10,429 bases of DNA. It comes from an uncultured Caulobacteraceae bacterium. GTDB lineage: Bacteria; Pseudomonadota; Alphaproteobacteria; Caulobacterales; Caulobacteraceae. The DNA lies in the NCBI GenBank assembly GCA_903884915.1, contig CAISGS010000167.1, positions 1 to 10,429 on the forward strand, given 5' to 3'. The notes beneath the pieces were generated by a model that saw only the letters and a list, made by a program, of their open reading frames with translations, was not told where the DNA came from and searched no databases. The position numbers and the translations under genes are program-made. Below are positions 7,138 to 10,429 of the stretch, piece by piece. Each line of letters starts with the position of its first letter. Positions within the stretch are counted from its first letter, which is position 1.

Positions 7138-7236
7138 GCGTCATTGCGAGGCGCATCGCGCCGAAGCAACCTAGGAGAATATCATCGAAGGTTCCAGTCA
7201 GACCCCTGGGTTGCTTCGCTCCCGTCGCAATGACGC
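7138..7236. repeat. 99-bp inverted-repeat element of the GCGTCATTGCGA type
   Basis: The outer arms GCGTCATTGCGA (7138-7149) and TCGCAATGACGC (7225-7236) are perfect 12-base inverse complements. The inner arms GAAGCAACC (7163-7171) and GGTTGCTTC (7209-7217) are perfect over nine bases and extend to TAGG/CCTG with one wobble. The linker is asymmetric, 13 bases on the left (a GCGCATCGCGCC-type insertion) and 7 on the right. The central loop is about 29 bases (7176-7204). I recall the CGTCATTGCGAG...GAAGCAA pattern as a dispersed palindrome in several bacterial groups; that is memory, not a search. It has no coding capacity, so any mobility would have to be non-autonomous. Confidence 0.88.
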
Positions 7237-7244
7237 AGATTAAA

Positions 7245-7300
7245 AAGCCCTTTCCCCCCTTGAGGGGGAGAGGGTTGGGAGTGGGGGGTGTTCATCCACT
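7245..7300. repeat. 56-bp direct repeat, copy 2
   Basis: Matches 6967-7022 at 55 of 56 bases, in the same orientation, with 222 bases between the copies. Both palindromic elements lie between the two copies. The internal G/C hairpin is conserved. Confidence 0.93.
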
Positions 7301-7315
7301 GTTCCTACCGCCGCG

Positions 7316-7337
7316 TTCCCCGCGAAGGGGGTCCTAG
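7316..7337. repeat. Inverted partial copy of 7087-7110 overlapping a stop codon
   Basis: TTCCCCGCGAAGG followed by GGGTCCTAG (7316-7337) resembles the reverse complement of 7087-7110, which reads TTCCCCGCGAAGG then CGTGGACCTAG. Thirteen bases are identical, then a variable stretch, then a shared CCTAG. The CTA at 7334-7336 is the TAG stop codon of the epoxide hydrolase gene on the minus strand. Confidence 0.6.
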
Positions 7338-8305
7338 GCCGGTAACCCCGCCAGCCATTCCAAGATCAGGGCATTGACCGCCTCAGGGGCCTCTTGCTGG
7401 GTCCAGTGGCCGCAGCCGGGCAGGAGTTCGGCTTTGGTGAGCTTGGGCATCTGGGTGCGCATGGCGGCCAGAAGGTCGATATCCCCAAGCATGCTCAGCA
7501 CCAGATCGCGCTGGCCGCCAATGAACAGGGCGGGTTGCTCGATCAGGCGGCCTTGGAACTGTTGCAGATAGGCAAAGTCGCGGTCGTGATTGCGATAACG
7601 GTTCAAGGGGCCGCGCAGGCCAGAAACCTCGAACTCGTTGACATAATAGTCCAAATCCTCAGCCGTCAGCCAAGCGGGGAAGGGCTGGGGATCAACCAGA
7701 CCCTCGAGCAGGGTCGCATCGACGGGCTTGTCATTGGGCCAGGTGCCGTCTTGGGCATCGCCGCTGATCGCATAGTAGAACTTACGCAGGAAATCGCGGA
7801 TGTCGCCTTCGAGATCATCTTCAGCCTGGGGCGATTTTTGGAAATAGTGCTGATAGAAGAACTTGCCGCGCGAGGTGAAGACCTGATCAATCATGACGCT
7901 GAACGAGGCTTGCGGCACGCCCAGATAGGGTACCGACAGGCCGCAGACGGCGCGCACCCGGTCAGGGCGGATCAGGGCGCTGTTCCAGACCTGCGGCGCG
8001 CCCCAGTCATGGCCGATCAGCACGGCCTTTTCGCCGGGGCTGAGCACCTCGATAAGACCGGCAATGTCGCCCACCAGCGACTCCATATCATAGGCCGCGA
8101 TGGCGTGGGGCTTGGACGAGCCGCCATAGCCGCGCACATCCATGGCCACGGCGCGGAACCCGGCCTTGGCGATCGGCTCCATCTGATGGCGCCAAGAAAA
8201 CCAGCTTTCGGGAAAGCCGTGGACCATCAGGACCAGCGGGCCCTCGCCTTCGGTGGCGATACGGATACGGCGGGTGCCGACGGAGTGGGTTTCAAAGGTA
8301 GGCAT
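7334..8305 (-). CDS. Epoxide hydrolase (alpha/beta-hydrolase fold)
   Basis: This enzyme is predicted to hydrolyse epoxides to vicinal diols in the cytoplasm. The 323-residue sequence has the complete signature of alpha/beta-fold epoxide hydrolases: the oxyanion motif HGFPESW (H29-P32), the nucleophile D100 in GHDWGAP, a cap domain at about residues 130-240 with candidate ring-opening tyrosines Y154 (YQHYFQ) and Y237 (NRYRN), the acid D267 in GGQRDLV, and the base H300 in GCGHWTQQEAP. An aspartate nucleophile with cap tyrosines favours epoxide hydrolase over esterase; haloalkane dehalogenase is less likely. The start lies 5 bases after the glutathione S-transferase stop, and its ribosome binding site (GGAG) lies at the end of that gene, so the two are co-transcribed. 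The stop codon lies within a repeat element shared with the adjoining intergenic island. Confidence 0.93.
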   Translation of the reverse strand: MPTFETHSVGTRRIRIATEGEGPLVLMVHGFPESWFSWRHQMEPIAKAGFRAVAMDVRGYGGSSKPHAIAAYDMESLVGDIAGLIEVLSPGEKAVLIGHDWGAPQVWNSALIRPDRVRAVCGLSVPYLGVPQASFSVMIDQVFTSRGKFFYQHYFQKSPQAEDDLEGDIRDFLRKFYYAISGDAQDGTWPNDKPVDATLLEGLVDPQPFPAWLTAEDLDYYVNEFEVSGLRGPLNRYRNHDRDFAYLQQFQGRLIEQPALFIGGQRDLVLSMLGDIDLLAAMRTQMPKLTKAELLPGCGHWTQQEAPEAVNALILEWLAGLPA

Positions 8306-8310
8306 GGGTC

Positions 8311-8964
8311 TTAGCTCCAGGACGGGTTGACCTGTTGGTCTTTGGCAGCGGTGGATTGGGCAAGCTTGGCACGTTTAAAGCCGTCACGTTCCTGCATCCG
8401 GGCCCAATAGGCGGCCACGGCGGGCGGGAACTGTTCATCGAGCTTCAAGGTTTCAGCCAGCAGCAGGGCATAGGACACGGAAATATCGGCCGCCGTGAAC
8501 CGGCCCGCCGCAACGAACTCTTGTGCCGAGACGATGGCCTCTAGGCCGCGCAGTCTGGCGAGGAACCATTTGCCATAGTCGTCCGCCACCTGCGGGCTGC
8601 GCCGTTCCTTGGGCTCCAGCCGCGTGTAGCGCAGCACCAGGGTCTGGGGGAAGGTCAAGGTCGCCTCGCCATAATGCAAGGCGTTGAGATAGGCACCGTA
8701 TCCGGGCTCATCCACGCCCACGCCGAGGGTTCCGGCACCAAACTTGGCGGCCAGATATTCGCAGATGGCGGCGGATTCCGTCATGCGCAACTCGCCATCG
8801 AAAAAGGCGGGGATGGTGCCGAGTGGATTGATCTGCAAATAGCCGCGATCATGCATGCGCGGCGGGAAGGGCAGCATCTTCAGTTCATAGGCCAACCCCA
8901 ACTCCTCCAACGCCCAAAGCGGGCGGAACGAGCGGGCATCGGCGCAGTGATAGAGGGTGATCAT
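8311..8964 (-). CDS. Glutathione S-transferase family protein
   Basis: This cytoplasmic transferase is predicted to conjugate glutathione to electrophiles or to open epoxides with glutathione. The 217 residues show the N-terminal thioredoxin-like domain (MITLYHCADARSFRPLWALE, with S12 as candidate catalytic serine). The glutathione-contact loop NPLGTIPAF (46-54) includes the cis-proline P52, and E63-S64 in MTESAAI bind the gamma-glutamyl moiety. The all-helical C-terminal domain carries the capping motif RFTAADIS (155-162). GGGGAA seven bases upstream of the ATG is a suitable ribosome binding site. It is the first gene of an operon with the epoxide hydrolase, and a divergent gamma-glutamyltransferase gene starts 188 bases away. 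The assignment to a class (beta, theta or other) and the substrate are open. Confidence 0.94.
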   Translation of the reverse strand: MITLYHCADARSFRPLWALEELGLAYELKMLPFPPRMHDRGYLQINPLGTIPAFFDGELRMTESAAICEYLAAKFGAGTLGVGVDEPGYGAYLNALHYGEATLTFPQTLVLRYTRLEPKERRSPQVADDYGKWFLARLRGLEAIVSAQEFVAAGRFTAADISVSYALLLAETLKLDEQFPPAVAAYWARMQERDGFKRAKLAQSTAAKDQQVNPSWS

Positions 8965-8989
8965 CCAGCGTTTCCCCAGTCATATCTGT

Positions 8990-9004
8990 GCCTGTTTATC
9001 AGGC
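8990..9004. repeat. Short perfect inverted repeat in the divergent promoter region
   Basis: GCCTG-TTTAT-CAGGC lies 26 bases upstream of the transferase start, in the 188-base spacer between divergent genes. It could be an operator half-site pair, but a 5-base-arm repeat is expected by chance fairly often. I see no convincing promoter hexamers in the rest of 8965-9152. Confidence 0.25.
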
Positions 9005-9152
9005 CTCCGGTGCAGCCATCGCCGCCCGATTGCCCAAACCATACTGCTTTTCTGACAAAGACCAGACTCAAATGGCATGGCGCACCGATCAGATCGTGAC
9101 CTTGAGGGGCCTTGCAGGCTAGGGTCGCGCAATTGATCACTCTTGGATATTG

Positions 9153-10429
9153 ATGATGCGCGCCTTCAATCCATTACAACAGCTTTCAGCCCTCGTCCTG
9201 AGTGTCTCGCTGGCCCTCGCGCCCATGCCGGTTCTGGCGCGGGAGGCGCTGAAGGCGCAGCCGGTTGCGCAGGCCCAGTTCAAGGCTGGTGCGGTCGCAA
9301 CCTCAGACGCCTATAGCGCTGTGGTGGCCAAGGCCATCTTGCAAAAGGGTGGCAATGCGGTCGATGCGGCGGTGGCCACGGCCTTTGCGCTGGCCGTGAC
9401 CTTGCCAGAGGCGGGCAATCTGGGCGGCGGCGGCTTCATGACGGTCTGGATGGAGGGCAAGCCCTATTTCCTCGACTATCGCGAGCGCGCACCGGCCAAA
9501 GCCTCAGCGGATATGTATCTGGACGCCAAGGGCAATGTGGTTCCAGACCTTAGCCTGATCGGCAATCTGTCGGCGGGTATTCCGGGCACGGTGCGAGGCA
9601 TGGCAGCGGTCCATAGCCGCTTTGGCCGCCTGCCCTGGAAGGACGTGGTTGCGCCTGCCATCGCTCTGGCCCGCGACGGGTTTGTGGTGCCCGAGCGCTT
9701 GCAAAAGAACCGCGATGCCGACATGCCAAACTATGCCGGAAAGACCAATTTCGCCGCCTATTATGCGGGGATGAATGCGGGGGCGACCTTCAAGCAGCCG
9801 CACCTAGCCGCCACGCTGCAACGCATCGCCGCGCAGGGCGATAAGGGTTTTTATGAGGGCCGGACTGCCGATCTGATCGTCGCCCAGATGGGGCGCGGAC
9901 CGGTCAAGGGGATCATCACCAAGGCCGATTTAGCGAGCTATAAGGCTGTATGGCGCGAGCCGGTGCGGGCCTCTTGGAATGGCTTTGACGTGATCACCGC
10001 ACCGCCACCCAGCTCTGGCGGCATTGCCCTGATTCAACTCCTGTCGATGAAATCCATTCTGGCCCCAGCCTTTGAGGGCGTCGCCCACAATAGCCCGCAA
10101 TATATCCACCTGCTGGCTGAGATCGAAAAGCGGGTCTATGCCGACCGGGCCGAATATCTGGGTGATCCTGACTTTGTGAAGGTCCCCGTTCAGGCCCTGA
10201 TCGACCCGGCCTACCTTGCGGCCCGCGCAGGCGAGGTCAAGGCCCTGACCCCCTCTGAAACCCGCAAGATCAATCCGGGTCTGGAAAAGCTGGAGACCAC
10301 CCACTTCTCGGTCGTCGACCGTTGGGGCAATGCGGTGTCCAACACCTACACGCTCAATGGCAGCTTCGGCTCCGGCGTGGTCGTCGAGGGCGCGGGCTTC
10401 TTGATGAATGATGAGATGGACGATTTCTC
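9153..10429 (+). CDS. ggt: Gamma-glutamyltransferase, periplasmic proenzyme (C-terminus beyond window)
   Basis: This is a periplasmic Ntn-hydrolase that removes or transfers the gamma-glutamyl group of glutathione and its conjugates. The 425 visible residues begin with a signal peptide: a hydrophobic core at about 11-24 and a probable cleavage after PVLA (residue 29). Conserved elements follow in order: GGNAVDAAVATAFAL (66-80), PEAGNLGGGGFM (85-96), DYRERAP (108-114, with R110 as the expected carboxylate-binding arginine), APPPSSGG, and the autoprocessing site ETTHFSVVD. By family knowledge the proenzyme is cut before T382, which becomes the N-terminal nucleophile; T400 and N402 in TYTLN match the E. 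coli T409/N411 pair. The window ends at MDDFS, about 45 residues into the small subunit. Start codons ATG 9153 and ATG 9156 are both possible, and the ribosome binding site is weak. Confidence 0.95.
   Translation, partial: MMRAFNPLQQLSALVLSVSLALAPMPVLAREALKAQPVAQAQFKAGAVATSDAYSAVVAKAILQKGGNAVDAAVATAFALAVTLPEAGNLGGGGFMTVWMEGKPYFLDYRERAPAKASADMYLDAKGNVVPDLSLIGNLSAGIPGTVRGMAAVHSRFGRLPWKDVVAPAIALARDGFVVPERLQKNRDADMPNYAGKTNFAAYYAGMNAGATFKQPHLAATLQRIAAQGDKGFYEGRTADLIVAQMGRGPVKGIITKADLASYKAVWREPVRASWNGFDVITAPPPSSGGIALIQLLSMKSILAPAFEGVAHNSPQYIHLLAEIEKRVYADRAEYLGDPDFVKVPVQALIDPAYLAARAGEVKALTPSETRKINPGLEKLETTHFSVVDRWGNAVSNTYTLNGSFGSGVVVEGAGFLMNDEMDDF

Noticed and set aside
6754..7169. Short open frames on both strands through the intergenic repeat island
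   Set aside because: Their translations are low-complexity Pro/Gly/Arg strings of the kind read from palindromic repeats, and several overlap each other and the end of the AtuA-like gene.
6967..7300. Two-repeat CRISPR-like array
   Set aside because: There are only two units, the repeats are 56 bases, and the 222-base spacer itself consists of palindromic elements. No cas gene is nearby.
6967..7300. Composite transposon bounded by direct repeats
   Set aside because: There is no transposase or cargo gene between the copies, and the 56-bp repeats do not look like insertion sequences.
7394..8314. Plus-strand open frame opposite the epoxide hydrolase (306 codons)
   Set aside because: The minus strand encodes a complete epoxide hydrolase with all catalytic residues. 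The plus-strand product has no recognisable motif.

Overview
The window looks like chromosomal DNA of a GC-rich alphaproteobacterium. Caulobacterales (Caulobacter, Asticcacaulis, Brevundimonas and relatives) is my best guess, from the protein flavour, the GC-rich third positions and the type of palindromic intergenic repeats. This placement is inference, because no rRNA or taxonomic marker gene is present.

Layout. (1) Positions 1-2377, minus strand: a compact operon for a BtuFCD/FecBCD-type importer, in the order periplasmic binding protein, FecCD-family permease, ATPase (cut by the window start). Both junctions are 4-base ATGA overlaps. A plausible sigma-70 promoter lies at 2427-2455. (2) Positions 2543-3601, plus strand: a LacI/GalR-family repressor, divergent from the importer. 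(3) Positions 3602-3879: a non-coding spacer with two small inverted repeats and an AT-rich patch. (4) Positions 3880-5052, plus: a complete thiolase (acetyl-CoA acyltransferase), followed by a textbook intrinsic terminator. (5) Positions 5138-6946, plus: an AtuA-family (DUF1446) protein of the kind found in acyclic terpene/branched acyl-CoA catabolism. (6) Positions 6947-7333: a gene-free island between convergent genes, built from nested repeats: a 56-bp near-identical direct repeat flanking two palindromic elements. (7) Positions 7334-8964, minus: a two-gene operon, glutathione S-transferase then epoxide hydrolase. (8) Position 9153 to the window end, plus: a secreted gamma-glutamyltransferase, cut shortly after its catalytic threonine.

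How the genes may work together. The importer brings in a corrinoid or iron chelate. The thiolase and AtuA-like protein suggest acyl-CoA catabolism, but the carboxylase, dehydrogenase and hydratase partners of the classical atu pathway are absent here. Glutathione S-transferase, epoxide hydrolase and gamma-glutamyltransferase form a plausible detoxification or glutathione-turnover neighbourhood: epoxide opening, conjugation, then periplasmic removal of the gamma-glutamyl group.

I did not find a clearly new biological system. The most unusual structure is the repeat island at 6967-7337, which reaches into the stop codon of the epoxide hydrolase gene.
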